This document shows positions 41,812-52,549 of a stretch of DNA of 64,000 bases, one piece after another. The stretch comes from Trichomonas vaginalis G3. Its lineage: Eukaryota > Parabasalia > Trichomonadida > Trichomonadidae. How positions within the stretch are numbered: the stretch's first letter is position 1; every line of letters starts with the position of its first letter. The position numbers and the translations under genes were made by a program. The notes beneath the pieces are model-generated. The model was not told where the DNA came from, made no database searches, and saw nothing but the letters and a program-made list of their open reading frames with translations. The stretch is from NCBI RefSeq assembly GCF_026262505.1, contig NC_067206.1, forward strand, positions 26,117,896-26,181,895, read 5' to 3'.

Positions 41812-42015
41812 TAGACAAAAATGAACTGACCAGAAGTTTGTGGAAAATGAATATTGAATAAAAACGTTTTCGTCAACGGTAACCCCTCTATTTTTTATTT
41901 TATTTAATAGTTACCGTTGGAAAAACGGTTTATCTCAAATATTGAATGAACTATAAACGTTTTTTGTTTTCTATATATACTTTTTTGTCCAACGGTAAAA
42001 CTTTTTACACAACGG

Positions 42016-42217
42016 TTTTTGAGAGTCGTCGCCGTTGACTTTTTTGTAGAGCACTCAAAATAGTATAACTTTGTCCGGACAAGTAAGGGTCTATCGTCGC
42101 TACAGGAAAAGTTACAGGCGTTCCAAGGAAGTATACTTTGAGAAGCCTTTTTCCCCTTATAGAATGAGATAAGACGGTTATTTTACAAAACTGACAACAC
42201 TTTGACCGAGTAGTTTT
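42016..42217. repeat. Subterminal repeat, inverted copy of 566-765
   Basis: This is the mirror copy of the repeat in the left-edge Polinton fragment. It lies 64 bp before the start of the long gene at 42281, so it may contain that gene's promoter. The 41812-42015 stretch before it is AT-rich with no gene. Confidence 0.7.
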
Positions 42218-42280
42218 TTGTGCTGAACAAAAAGTGTCATATAAACATCTGTCAAAAACCGCTTTTTAACTTCACTTAAA

Positions 42281-45200
42281 ATGCCACGTAAGCTACGTAA
42301 GAATATACGTAAGAGGAAGGGAGCATTGAAACATCCAATAGTAAAACTGACACCACAACAACAGTTGCAACAACAAATGATGAATGACCCCACTATGTTG
42401 CAACAAATGTCAAGCAACCCTATGCTTTTAAACCGAGTTATTGGTGCACAGAGTGGAGGTTTAAGAGCGGCACTTTTAGCGAAAATGGCAGGCTATGGTG
42501 GAGCTGCAGACGGAACAGCTTATAACCCTCAAAGTCAAATGAATTTGAGTTCACTCAAAAATCAAATAACAGATGTCAAAAAGTCAAACATAGACATACA
42601 GAAACAAATAAGTGAAAACGAAAAGAAACTAGAATATGACAGACACACAAAGAAACTCAATGAGTTAAACGTAGAGAAAAAGAAGAAAGAAGAACAACTG
42701 AAAGAACTAAGTACAGAGGAATATGCGAAAAAAGTGTCAGAAAAAGCAGCAGAAGTAGCAAAAATGGAACAAGATGTTATAAATTTGAAAAACCATACTA
42801 CTCAATATAAAGTACTGAAAGATGAAGAGATAAAACAAAAAGCCCTGAAGACATATATGGATAGCGATGAGTATAAAAAAGAAGTTGAAGCAAATGTAAA
42901 GGCAGAAAAACTTTTACAGTTGCAAAACCAAACCGTACAGTATGAAAACTTAGCACAAGAAAGTAAAAATAACGACGCAGCCATGCAAAAGGCAATGAAA
43001 AGCGCAGATATTATAAAAGCTAATAATGACTGGTTAGATGCCCAAGCCAATGCTAAAGCAGCCCAACTTATAGGGTCAATAAGGACAAAAATACAAGCGG
43101 ATGAAGACAGTTCAAATGAAGCTTTAATGAATGCTGACTTTAAGAATGCCTTCGAAGCTCTTCATAGTAAGGTGAAACTAGTGAACGACTTCTCATCTGG
43201 AAAGAAACTGAAGTCTGAAGGTTTCGACAAAGAGTTAAGAGAAGTAGCACAAAATATGACGAAAATAACAGATGCAGCAACGAGACAGGCAGTTCAAAGT
43301 GCCTATGACGCCGTTAGAGCAACTGTTGTGGAAAGTCAAGAAAAAGAGTTACAACAGACCAAAACAGACCTAGTAAATGCTTTCTTAAAAACGAAAAGTC
43401 AGGTAGGACATTATGCTGCAGATGGAACATATGTGCCAGCTGGTGGAACTTATATACCACCAAACCCTCCAAGAGAAGCACCTGCACCAGGACTACCTAA
43501 AACATTTACATCGTCACATGGACACAGACACAGGCATGCACCAAAACCAACACAACAACCAACAGTTCAAAATCCAGCACCACAACAACCAAAACCAACA
43601 GTTCAAAATCCAGCACAGCAACCAACAGTTCAAAATCCAGCACCACAACCAAAACCAGCACAACAACCACCTCCACAACCAGCACAGCAACCAACAGTTC
43701 AAAACCCTGCACAACAACAACCACAAACAGAGCAAGGACATAAAAGAAGTAGAGAAAAAGGAAACCAAGAATTCTTAAAAATGCTTAAGGAAGATTATGG
43801 TTACCCAGATACTCTTGACTTTAGTGACAGATATAAAGAAGCTATTAGAAAGTTCAAGGAAGGAAATACTGACCCGAACCTATTTAGCTTTATGGTTCAG
43901 CATAAAATCGGATATAATCTCAACCCTGGAAAATACAAGCTCGTTAAGGGATATGATTTAATAGCATATCATCCAAATGACATGAATGAATTTACTCCGA
44001 GATATTTGATGTCAGAGCTAAATGATAATTCAACTCTCTTCATGAAACGCGTAAAAAATAGAGACGGAACGAAAGAAGAAAGGTTTATGAGTCCGGATGA
44101 CTTAGATAGGGAACTTTTTAAAAACGGTCTCGGAATATATGAAATGCCAGCAGATGAGGTACAAGAAACTCAACAGGAAGAAGTTCAGATACAACCAGAC
44201 ATGGAAGAAATAGTTCAGCAACAACAGCTAGAAGAGCCTGAAGGAAACGAACAAGTCCCTCCTTTGGAAACTAACTTCACAGAACTAGATGAAGATTTGG
44301 AACAGCCGAAAAATCTTGACCCTCAACAAGAGTATGAGGTGAATATGGAATCTTTCCAAGAGTCTAAGAAAAATTCGGCTGACATAGTAGAAGAATATCG
44401 AAAAATGTTCACCGACATACAAAAGACTCCAACATCAGATGAAAATATTCAGCATAGAATGGAAGTACTGAAAGAAAATGTACGCAAATACAATAATCCT
44501 TTTTACTTACGACCATATAACGTTCAATCTTTGGCTGAACTCGGTGAAAATAAAAGGTTAAATTTCAACAAAACATATAGAAATGAAACATTGTTTAAAG
44601 TTCATTCAGAACCTAACCAATATGGAAACAAACCTACTTTTGTTTCTGCAGACTATGGAACTACAATGAGATGGGGTCATAAAGCTAATCCGGATAGGTG
44701 GTTCATAAACTTACAACCTCAATTCCAAGAAGTTGTAGACGCAATGGAAGTGAATGGTGAACCAGATATAGCGGGTATTTTCAGCGCGGCTTTAATGCCA
44801 TTGAAAGATATGAAAGATGCAGATATTTTGGACCAGTATGAAATGAACATGGCTGATGGAAATATAACACCTGACGTTCTAGAACATTTATCTCAAAGAA
44901 CTACACAGAACCATAGAGATGGTATATTTGGTGAAGAGTTTAGAAAGAAAGTTAGGGAGAGAGAAGGAAGAGAACCTATTGTACATGACCTTGCAAACGA
45001 AAGTTTGCAAAATGTCATAAAAACTTACTTTGCAGACAATGAACTGAGAAGGGATGAATATTTAAGAAAACTCAAATGGACAGTACCAAATGAAATGTTA
45101 GTATTGAAAAACATGTTCCTTGACAAAATAAAACCAACTACAGAAATAAATGACGCAAGACTGAAACGTTGGGTAAAAGCTTTCCCATTCACAAAAGATA

Positions 45201-45655
45201 TTATTGGTTACATGGAAAGAAAACCAGAATGGCTACAAAAACATATATTTGGAAACGAGCTTATTCCATATGGACAAGCTCTGTTTGAAGAGCTTGAACC
45301 GGAAACTCAGGAAAGAGTCATGCAAACAATAAGCGAAGACTCAAATACAAACTATGACAAAATCTTTCTAGGATATAGGTTACCTGAGATGGGCGACCAG
45401 AGCCCAAAGGCAAAAAGGACATGGGAAATTTACAACATACTAGGTGAACATGAGGCAAAGATGCAACAACTTGAAGCAGAGGGCAAGTTACCAAAAGCGA
45501 CACCAAAGAAGAAGAGAAGAGTAGAACAAAGTGAAAGTAGTGAAGAAGTAACTTCATCTAGTGAAAGTAGTGGCAATGAAGGAAAAAGAAGAGTTAAAAA
45601 CTCAGTCAGGAAGAAAGTAAAGCTTGGTCCGAGTGGGTTCTATTATGACATATAA
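42281..45655 (+). CDS. Long coiled-coil, P/Q-repeat Polinton protein
   Basis: This intact 1,124-residue frame is the longest in the window. The N-terminus is strongly basic (MPRKLRKNIRKRKGALKH), followed by a Q/M-rich segment. Residues about 85-380 form a long coiled coil (KKSNIDIQKQISENEKKLEY and so on). Residues 400-490 are P/Q-rich with four repeats of PTVQNPA. The C-terminal half (500-1090) is globular and charged, ending in a serine/glutamate and basic tail. It sits directly before the capsid gene, so a scaffold, core or DNA-organising virion protein is plausible. No family recognised. Its integrity contrasts with the decayed neighbours. Confidence 0.8.
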   Translation: MPRKLRKNIRKRKGALKHPIVKLTPQQQLQQQMMNDPTMLQQMSSNPMLLNRVIGAQSGGLRAALLAKMAGYGGAADGTAYNPQSQMNLSSLKNQITDVKKSNIDIQKQISENEKKLEYDRHTKKLNELNVEKKKKEEQLKELSTEEYAKKVSEKAAEVAKMEQDVINLKNHTTQYKVLKDEEIKQKALKTYMDSDEYKKEVEANVKAEKLLQLQNQTVQYENLAQESKNNDAAMQKAMKSADIIKANNDWLDAQANAKAAQLIGSIRTKIQADEDSSNEALMNADFKNAFEALHSKVKLVNDFSSGKKLKSEGFDKELREVAQNMTKITDAATRQAVQSAYDAVRATVVESQEKELQQTKTDLVNAFLKTKSQVGHYAADGTYVPAGGTYIPPNPPREAPAPGLPKTFTSSHGHRHRHAPKPTQQPTVQNPAPQQPKPTVQNPAQQPTVQNPAPQPKPAQQPPPQPAQQPTVQNPAQQQPQTEQGHKRSREKGNQEFLKMLKEDYGYPDTLDFSDRYKEAIRKFKEGNTDPNLFSFMVQHKIGYNLNPGKYKLVKGYDLIAYHPNDMNEFTPRYLMSELNDNSTLFMKRVKNRDGTKEERFMSPDDLDRELFKNGLGIYEMPADEVQETQQEEVQIQPDMEEIVQQQQLEEPEGNEQVPPLETNFTELDEDLEQPKNLDPQQEYEVNMESFQESKKNSADIVEEYRKMFTDIQKTPTSDENIQHRMEVLKENVRKYNNPFYLRPYNVQSLAELGENKRLNFNKTYRNETLFKVHSEPNQYGNKPTFVSADYGTTMRWGHKANPDRWFINLQPQFQEVVDAMEVNGEPDIAGIFSAALMPLKDMKDADILDQYEMNMADGNITPDVLEHLSQRTTQNHRDGIFGEEFRKKVREREGREPIVHDLANESLQNVIKTYFADNELRRDEYLRKLKWTVPNEMLVLKNMFLDKIKPTTEINDARLKRWVKAFPFTKDIIGYMERKPEWLQKHIFGNELIPYGQALFEELEPETQERVMQTISEDSNTNYDKIFLGYRLPEMGDQSPKAKRTWEIYNILGEHEAKMQQLEAEGKLPKATPKKKRRVEQSESSEEVTSSSESSGNEGKRRVKNSVRKKVKLGPSGFYYDI
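43548..43735 (+). repeat. P/Q-coding tandem repeat
   Basis: Short direct repeats of CAACCAACAGTTCAAAATCC and CAGCACAACAACC type occur inside the long protein gene. They encode PTVQNPAPQQ units, about four full copies. They read in frame and cause long spurious frames on other strands. Confidence 0.85.
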
Positions 45656-45687
45656 ATCCAACTATTCTATATTTTTACCCATATGAA

Positions 45688-47288
45688 ATGTACGCCGCTC
45701 AGAATATAACGCCAACAGTTTTGGATGCCATGAACGGAAATGTTTCCGAATGGTATAACGAATGCGACAATGCCATTAGAAGGTCAGAAATAGTTCCTGG
45801 AACTTACGAATATACAACTGCTGTTTCTTATGGAAACGTAGGTGAGTTTGGAGAAGGTTCTTCAACAACAGTAGATATTGCTTGCGACAGGTTTCATATT
45901 ATTTCTATTGACAACTCATTCTTATACGTGGAACAAGACATTGAAATAAAACCTTCTGCCAAGTTGTCTGACAAGAAAGGTTGCAATGGAATTTTCTATG
46001 TCGGATACCAATATGCTCCAGAAGTTTTCATGGGATATAAGATATATTCTAACTCTGACTTAGTTCAAACAGTAACATGGGCAAACTATGAATGGTTCGC
46101 TTTGAGAAACTCAGTACAACCACAAGCTAGAGAACAAACAGACCAGTATGCAACTATTGAGAAAATAAGAAGACTTGACCCTAACGTTCCAGGAGTTTAT
46201 GTTAACCTTTCTGGACAAACTGCAGCAGCAGTAACCAAAGTAAAACTGAAACTTAGAGTTCCTTTGTCATCTTTCCTCATCTTCAGGTTTTTAAGATACT
46301 TGCCAAACTGGGCAGGAAAAATTTCTATCGAACTTACTCCAAGCAAAAATAACTTAGTCATTGCACCAACACAAGACCCATTCACATTACTGTAGCTGAC
46401 TGGTGGAGCCAAGTTCTTGAATTTTGCAAAGACAAAGTTGACTTAGACTTTGGTTTCTCAAACTTCAACACTGAAGTAAACTATTATTTCAATGCTGCTG
46501 GAACTGCTTGGGACCCAGTTAAGTTCACATGCGAAAGTTTGAATGCAAGAGAATAGAAAGCAGACTTGCAGTCTATATGTTGGACCCAGATATTTCAAAT
46601 GCTTTAGCTGCCAAATATATTGCAGTTCCACTTATGTTCCCTATACACCAAATATCTGTCAAAGACTTTGCAGGTGAAGTTGGAAACCAAAGTCTGGACC
46701 GCAGGTGCAAGAACAGATATTGCTTTAACAACTGCAATGAAACATGCAGATACTATGTTTGTACTGTTCAGACGAACTATAAATGACTATTCTTGTTTCT
46801 ACAACCCTGGTATTAAATATCATATAAACATAGATGGCAAATATTATCCAAGAGAAGAATATTCTACAGTTGAGGATATGAGGTCATACAACTTGACATT
46901 AGATGCTATGAACTTTAACAACAACTTCACAACAACCATTAACCCTGAAATGCAAAGTTCTATTATGCCATATGTGAAAGTATGGACTCATACAGGAGGT
47001 CAAAAAACTCAATATACAAATGGAGACCGTTCAAACTTTTGGCTTGGCATTCCATTTGCTGACTCAGAAGACTTTATGGGTGGTATTTCAACTGTTGGTA
47101 CTGTACAAATACAATATACTGGTGACAGAGACGGTCCAGATGAATTGAGAGCAAAGAAGTTTACAAAACCAATAGCACTTTTCACGGAAGATGCTCTTTT
47201 GAAGATTCGTTCGATGAAACCTGCTGGGGCTCCTCAGATTGGCATAACGACAGCTTCCATCGAGCAGATTTTGGCAGCAGGTCAGTAA
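45688..47288 (+). pseudogene. Major capsid protein of element A, broken
   Basis: About 530 residues in total, located 32 bp after the long coiled-coil gene. It begins MYAAQNITPTVLDAMNGNVS and contains many beta-type segments (FHIISIDNSFLYVEQDIEIKP, VKLKLRVPLSSFLIFRFLRYL). It ends with SMKPAGAPQIGITTASIEQI. Size, place and beta-rich, aromatic composition fit the double jelly-roll capsid protein of Polintons. About two breaks. Confidence 0.6.
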
Positions 47289-47601
47289 GTTGTTCTTGAA
47301 CTGACTTCTCTCCGTCAAATATTGACAGTACGCCAGTTTTGACATAATATTGTATTATAAACTTTCCTTTAGTAATATCTGTAAGTTTTGAAGTTATATT
47401 TTTGTCTGCTTCAAGAACTTTCACCATTTCAGTTATACCAACTTTCTTTGCTTTATGAAAATATTTTGGTTCAGCAAATATTGCTATTCTATAACATTTT
47501 CCATTGTTTGTGTAAAGAACTATTCTGTCAATGTATTTGTATTGTTTGTGAGTATAAACTTTGTTCTGCTTCAATTCAATAAGATATCCGAATACGTCCA
47601 T
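47182..47601 (-). CDS. Unrecognised small protein of element A
   Basis: 139 residues on the minus strand, tail to tail with the capsid gene and overlapping its end by about 100 bp. Residues 1-105 look like an ordinary folded beta-rich protein (VFGYLIELKQNKVYTHKQYK, RIVLYTNNGKCYRIAIFAEP). The last 35 residues lie in the overlap and may be an artefact. Function unknown. Confidence 0.5.
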   Translation of the reverse strand: MDVFGYLIELKQNKVYTHKQYKYIDRIVLYTNNGKCYRIAIFAEPKYFHKAKKVGITEMVKVLEADKNITSKLTDITKGKFIIQYYVKTGVLSIFDGEKSVQEQLTDLLPKSARWKLSLCQSEEPQQVSSNESSKEHLP

Positions 47602-47619
47602 CTTTTTATTCTAAGTAAA

Positions 47620-48201
47620 ATGTCATTTCCGAAAAATAGAAGCGTAAGTGTTTCAAAAGGTTTAATGGCGGTGGCAGATGTGAAGTTAAATTCACCAACT
47701 CAAACAAACAGTCAAAGTGTTGTTGTCAATGTCAAAGACAGAGATGTTGAAGTGGGGAAACCATACGAAGACGAAGATGGTATAACAATTGTTCCTGTAA
47801 AAGAACAACCAACATATCCTGAAGTTAGCAGAGACTTAAGTTCTGTTGCAGATATTCGAAACGACTACCAACAACTGAAAGACAAACTTCAAACTCAGGA
47901 GAAGATTTGTCAAGCTTTAAGTATAATGTTAAACTTGGTCGAACACAACCCTGTAAAAGTGAACTCATATGTCATTGCACCTCATGAAGTTTTGAAAGAA
48001 CTATTGAAACTTTTGACAGAGGCAGACGATATAAACATCAAAGAAATAGAACCCGACATTAGTTGCTGTGGTGTTTCATATAATGTCATTGACAAGATAT
48101 ACGTTATGAAAGGAGGTGAAACGTTGAACTTAAAATATAGTTTCCCAGACGTTATAAAAATATTTGACGACCACAACATTTCATTAAAATTTATTTGCTA
48201 A
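47620..48201 (+). CDS. SCCG-motif Polinton protein
   Basis: I start at the ATG at 47620 (MSFPKNRSVSV), since the upstream extension overlaps the opposite gene and has unlikely composition. This gives 193 residues. A disordered N-terminus leads to PTYPEVSRDL. A coiled segment follows (DYQQLKDKLQTQEKICQALS), then a compact C-terminal domain with EPDISCCGVSYN and SFPDVIKIFDDHNISLKFIC. It is homologous to the broken gene at 23440-24107 in element B, which has the same order and SCCG motif. Function unknown; the location after the capsid suggests a structural or maturation role. Confidence 0.7.
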   Translation: MSFPKNRSVSVSKGLMAVADVKLNSPTQTNSQSVVVNVKDRDVEVGKPYEDEDGITIVPVKEQPTYPEVSRDLSSVADIRNDYQQLKDKLQTQEKICQALSIMLNLVEHNPVKVNSYVIAPHEVLKELLKLLTEADDINIKEIEPDISCCGVSYNVIDKIYVMKGGETLNLKYSFPDVIKIFDDHNISLKFIC

Positions 48202-48205
48202 GTAA

Positions 48206-49002
48206 ATGGCAGAAGACATAATGGTTTATACTATTACGACTAAAAACCCTGAGTCATATAATTCTATAACAACAAACTTACAAAGTCCTCAAGGACGATA
48301 TTGTAAACTAACCTTAAACACAATGACGACTAAAGCCTGTTTTGCTCTTTTGACACCAGAAGACTTTATTGTTGTGAATGGTAAAAAATACTCCTTTGAA
48401 GATACTTACTCAGATATACCACCAACAGGTTTTGTTGACTTATTTAATACTTTAAGTACGGTGTAACATGTGCTGCAACTAGAGCAGGTTTCATTATGTT
48501 TGGATGTCCGACTGAGTTTACTATAAACGATATGAGCTATAATACAAAACTTATTTCTGGTTTTTACTACCAACAGTTTCCTATAACAGGAAAAGGTGTC
48601 ATACAAGGAATGTCTATTCCATTGACATTAAGCACACCAATCTTATATATTGTTTCAAACTTAGGTTCAAAGTGTTATTCGAATGTCGACAGAAACTATT
48701 ATGACCAAAAGATACTTATGCGTATAAACAATACTTTCTCTGCTGGTTTGCCTATTGTTCATTCGAATGCAGAATTTTCAACCTTAGTGAACTCAAACAC
48801 TTTGGCAAGTATAACGTTGACATTAGTTGACGCAAACTTTGTTCCTGTAAAACTTTTATGTCCTATGTATTTGTCAATGACGGCAGAAAGTTTCGAATTG
48901 GAAGATGCAACTGGTGAAAGTATTGTATTACAAGAACAACTTCAACAACAAATAGCTCAAGAACAACAAATGCAACAAATGGAACAACAAAGTCAAGAAT
49001 AA
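48206..49002 (+). pseudogene. Minor capsid (penton-like) candidate of element A, broken
   Basis: About 260 residues starting 5 bp after the SCCG gene. Beta-type segments alternate throughout (MVYTITTKNPESYNSITTNL; GVIQGMSIPLTLSTPILYIV; LASITLTLVDANFVPVKLL). It ends in a Q-rich tail (QQQIAQEQQMQQMEQQSQE). The strand, D-x-x-x, leucine, hydrophobic strand ending matches the penton-like candidate in element B. About one break. Confidence 0.5.
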
Positions 49003-49031
49003 AAAAATAATATTTTTTTATTTTTATAAAA

Positions 49032-50261
49032 ATGTACAGAATAGATGTTTCAGATTTTTATGACTTCCAAGCATTCAGAAATATGTGTCCATTTAGAGAC
49101 TATAACAAAGCAGTCGAGAATTTGAAACGTTTAGTCATTTATGTTGACTCTGCCCCAGAATGTTATGTCATGAAAGAATGGGATGTTGTCTTTAACAAAC
49201 CAAGAGCAACAATAGTTTCAGAACAAGAATGTAGACAGAAACTTAAGAAAATAAAAGTGTACAAGTTGGAATGAAGATGTTAGATGCTTGGGATATCTTA
49301 TTGTCAAAGTTAGAAGATTTTTCAGTTCGAGGTATAAAGTTCTATACACCTTCTCCAAACTTCTATTCTATCTTCACTGGATATAAATACGAACAAGTAG
49401 AATGGAAAGAAAATATTATAGAAGCTTGGTTAGACCATGTCAAAGAAATTATATGCAATGGAAACGAAAGAGTTATGAGTATATCTTATGTTGGTTTGCA
49501 AACATCTTACAACATCCAAGTGCTAAAAATGAAACTGCTCTCATTATAATTGGAAAACAAGGAACTGGTAAGAACACTTTCTTTACAGATTTTGTGCAAA
49601 CTGTTAGAGGCTATTCGAACCCGAATATGACAAACTTAGAAAACATCTGCGGTAAATTTAACTCTCAATAGAGAATATGAAACTTATAGTTTGCAATGAA
49701 CTTCAAAGTATAGATACAACAAAAGTTTTGAACTCAGATGCTTTGAAGAGTCTTATAACAGACAAAGTTGGAGTTGTTGAAAGAAAGTATAAAGACCAAA
49801 GAGTTTGTGAAAATGTTGCAAACTTCATTATGGTTTCAAACAATGCTGTTCCGATGAAGTTAGAAAGTTCTGACAGAAGATATGTAGTTGTCAGAACGTC
49901 AGATTCTCATATGCAAGATACAGAATATTTTGACGACTTAGCAGAAACTTTGACATCTGACTTTTACAACCACTTGTTCTCATATTTCATGACATTAGAT
50001 ATTTCTAAGTTCAATCCAAGACAAATTCCACATACCGAAGAGAGACAAACATTGTTAGAAGCAAACAAGAGTGTATATGAACTGTTCATAGATGAAACTG
50101 ACTTTGAGTGTTTAGATGAAAGGTCATTGTACGATTCGTATAAACAATATTGTCAAGAATATGGTTATATGGCAGCTTCTAAACGAACATTCTTGGCAAA
50201 TGTCAAAAGTCTTTTAGATGTTCAGAATGGTGTATATACAAAGAAAAATTTTTCTGAGTAA
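49032..50261 (+). pseudogene. SF3 (D5-like) helicase of element A, broken
   Basis: The product of about 410 residues matches the C-terminal half of the element B primase-helicase. It has LDAWDILLSKLEDFSVRGIK, Walker A IIGKQGTGKN, Walker B LIVCNELQ, motif C NFIMVSNN and DRRYVVVRT. A C-terminal D5-type winged domain follows (YDSYKQYCQEYGYMAASKRT). It has no primase domain ahead of it: the first 80 residues align with the linker region of the B protein. It unwinds DNA at the replication fork in related viruses. About two breaks. Confidence 0.8.
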
Positions 50262-50296
50262 ATTTTAAAAAAATATTTTTTTATCCGATAGAAAAG

Positions 50297-50715
50297 ATGA
50301 CGAAATATATTCTCAGTAAACAAGTACATGTCAGGACTTAAAGAAGAACTAGACCCATTCACATATTTGAATGTTTACTTCTACCATTTTGAAAAGTCTC
50401 ATTCAGCAAAGTTTGGAACATCGAACCAGTTAAGTTTGCTATTGTGACTAAAAATGGTGCGAAATTTGAAGACTTAGACATAGAAGGTTTGTTAACAGTC
50501 AAAGAAAGTTTTGACAGAAGGTTCTCAAACCTTAAAGAAGGCAAAGCATACAAACTTGTTATACCTTATGAACCAAAGAAGACAGACGACTATGAATATT
50601 ATGAGTCTAAAGTTGTGAAGTTCAAGGTAAATTGGGTAAAAAGATTTTAGAGTCTAAGCCAGTGTTTACTCCTAAAGAGGAAGAGAACATTGACATTGAC
50701 CCAGAAATGTTCTAA
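50297..50715 (+). pseudogene. Small element A gene after the helicase, broken
   Basis: Readable pieces include SGLKEELDPFTYLNVYFYHFE and FEDLDIEGLLTVKESFDRRF, then YKLVIPYEPKKTDDYEYYES. The total is about 130-140 residues, ending acidic. Family unknown; the beta-rich end might be a single-strand-binding or regulatory protein, but nothing shows this. About two breaks. Confidence 0.4.
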
Positions 50716-50765
50716 AAATAAAATTTTATTTTTACATGTCAAATTTCTTTTTCTCTGGAACTGGT

Positions 50766-51176
50766 TCAGGTTCTTTCTTCTCTTCTACTTTTCTCTTTCT
50801 TTTCTTTCTTCTTCTCTGGTGGAGTTATGTCAAATTTCTCAGAACCATATTTATGTAAAAGTTCTTTGTCCTTTAATAGCTCATCTATTCTGTTTTCTAT
50901 TTCATCTTCAAGAACAGCGCATGTGTCTTCTTTGCATTCTAAGAACTTTTGTTGGACTTCATCTTTCCAATCGGCGTCATCTCTGTCAACAAGTCTGTCA
51001 TTGACAAATTTTAAGACTGCTCTTTGTAATGTTTTATGGTTCTTGTCATATTCCCAGAAACAGAACTTTAGAACAAATTCACCTTTCTTGTTTACACTAT
51101 GTAAGATTTTATGGTCGACAGATGTTTTGCTGTCAAAAAGTTTGTCTCGAATATAGATAGCGAAATCGCTAGACAT
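50766..51176 (-). CDS. Charged small protein of element A
   Basis: A 136-residue frame, starting MSSDFAIYIRDKLFDS. The centre is a compact region (VLKFCFWEYDKNHKTLQRAV; DRLVDRDDADWKDEVQQKFL). The acidic helix CAVLEDEIENRIDELLKDKE and a lysine/glutamate-rich tail follow. It lies head to head with the ATPase gene, sharing a short AT-rich promoter region. No family recognised. Confidence 0.5.
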   Translation of the reverse strand: MSSDFAIYIRDKLFDSKTSVDHKILHSVNKKGEFVLKFCFWEYDKNHKTLQRAVLKFVNDRLVDRDDADWKDEVQQKFLECKEDTCAVLEDEIENRIDELLKDKELLHKYGSEKFDITPPEKKKEKKEKSRREERT

Positions 51177-51212
51177 TTTCTAAAAGATAAAAATTTTAAT
51201 TTTTCTAAAAAT

Positions 51213-52083
51213 ATGTTAGAAAAAAAGTTTGCTGACATTGACAAGAAATTTGAGAATGTTTTAAACAAGAACAAGAGGAAGTTAGAAAATGCTCAGATAA
51301 AGCCTATACATGAAAGTTCTTATTTGCTCAGAATGGTATAACAGGTCTAATTGCACCACCTGGGTCGGGTAAGACTTTCACTTATCTTAAAATGGCTGCA
51401 CAACAACAAGAACTAGATGAGAAGAACCCATTCTATGAGTTAGTGTCATTTGTAGTACTTCTGGTCAATTTGACCAAACCGTCAATTCGTTCAAAGATAT
51501 TATAAAGAAGTCTAAGTTAGTATGTATAAAGGATACTGAGTTGTTAGATTGGATAAAGAAGTACCAAAGAAGAGTTTTGAAGTATAATGCTATAAATGAG
51601 TATATAAATTCTAAGTTTAAAGACCCAAATGAGGAAATGCAGAGAATATTAGAGAAGAAACACTTCAGAAACAAACAGAAAGAGATAGAATACATTTCGA
51701 AGAAATTGCAATCTTACGATTGGAAGACTTACCCTCATAGATGTCTTCTTATCTTAGATGATTTGCTCTCATCCTTTGTTAAAGAACAGAGAACAAGATA
51801 TGTGTCGAATTCTTAAGAAGCTCAGACACTTTAACATCTCAGTTGTCATTTGTGTACAGACAGCAAAGAGTTTAAGTAAGGATGTTAAAAGAATACTTAC
51901 TGACATAATACTTTTCCCGGATTGTCCGAAGACGATTTCATGGAACTTATGAAAGAGTCCATGGCAGGTAAGTTTGACAGACATGAACTCTGGGAGAAGT
52001 ACAAAGTCATACAAGACCCTCATACTTCTTTCAGAATTCATATCTACGCAAACAAAGTTCAAATTGTAAAAAGTCAAGCTTGA
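51213..52083 (+). pseudogene. Packaging ATPase of element A, broken
   Basis: It starts with a coiled segment (EKKFADIDKKFENVLNKNK). The P-loop follows, APPGSGKTFTYLKMAAQQQ, then Walker B CLLILDDLLSSF. Next comes FNISVVICVQTAKSLSKDV, which is the sensor region of the FtsK/HerA-type viral packaging ATPases, and an RIH-type C-terminus. The element B gene at 21640-22466 is the counterpart. About four breaks. Confidence 0.75.
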
Positions 52084-52102
52084 AAAATGTAAGTGTTTAG
52101 TC

Positions 52103-52282
52103 TTAGTAAGATGGTAGCTTCTTAAAGCAAATACCATTGCTGAGTTTTATGTACGTGAAGAGAAGTACAATGAATTCAATTACGAGTACAATTGCAATGA
52201 CAACTAAGGCAACTATTTTTGTCTTTTGCCAGCAAGGGTACTTCTTCTCTTCCAATGGTTCGGCAGAACTATACTCACTCAT
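52103..52282 (-). CDS. Single-pass small membrane protein
   Basis: 59 residues from the ATG at 52282 (MSEYSSAEPLEEKKYPCWQK). A 25-residue hydrophobic helix follows (IVALVVIAIVLVIEFIVLLF) and then a short basic, cysteine-containing tail. The acidic N-terminus and basic C-terminus suggest an N-in or N-out single-pass protein. It is tail to tail with the ATPase gene. Small virion or host-membrane proteins like this are common in large DNA viruses; specific role unknown. Confidence 0.65.
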   Translation of the reverse strand: MSEYSSAEPLEEKKYPCWQKTKIVALVVIAIVLVIEFIVLLFTYIKLSNGICFKKLPSY

Positions 52283-52325
52283 GAGAAATGCCAAAACGGT
52301 TTAATAGAAAAAGTATCATTTTTTC

Positions 52326-52514
52326 ATGTCCGAAGACTCGAAGGTGCAACACTTCCAAAATACCGACGAACTCAGAAGAGCAGCATGGCAGTATGTTCTT
52401 GACAACTTCTTTGAGTTCTCCAGGTACACCTTGGAAAATGCTGAAGAACTCCGACACAGAGAATTTGGAGAAATTGCAGTCCAATACTACCTTGAAAAAC
52501 AAAGGGTAAAATAA
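52326..52514 (+). CDS. Small acidic helical protein
   Basis: 62 residues, MSEDSKVQHFQNTDELRRAA, almost entirely helical and rich in E and R, ending YYLEKQRVK. It is the first of a run of small plus-strand genes in a less AT-rich island (about 52.3-56.1 kb). Each is preceded by a short T-rich leader. No family recognised. Confidence 0.45.
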   Translation: MSEDSKVQHFQNTDELRRAAWQYVLDNFFEFSRYTLENAEELRHREFGEIAVQYYLEKQRVK

Positions 52515-52549
52515 GACTAAAAACTTAACGTTTAAAAAGTGACATTTTT

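Noticed and set aside
42178-42417. Cysteine-rich minus-strand frame at the start of the long gene
   Set aside because: Antisense shadow of glutamine codons in the 1,124-codon gene.
43506-43778. Frames on other strands across the P/Q repeats
   Set aside because: Valine/leucine or histidine/asparagine low-complexity shadows of the in-frame PTVQNPA repeats.
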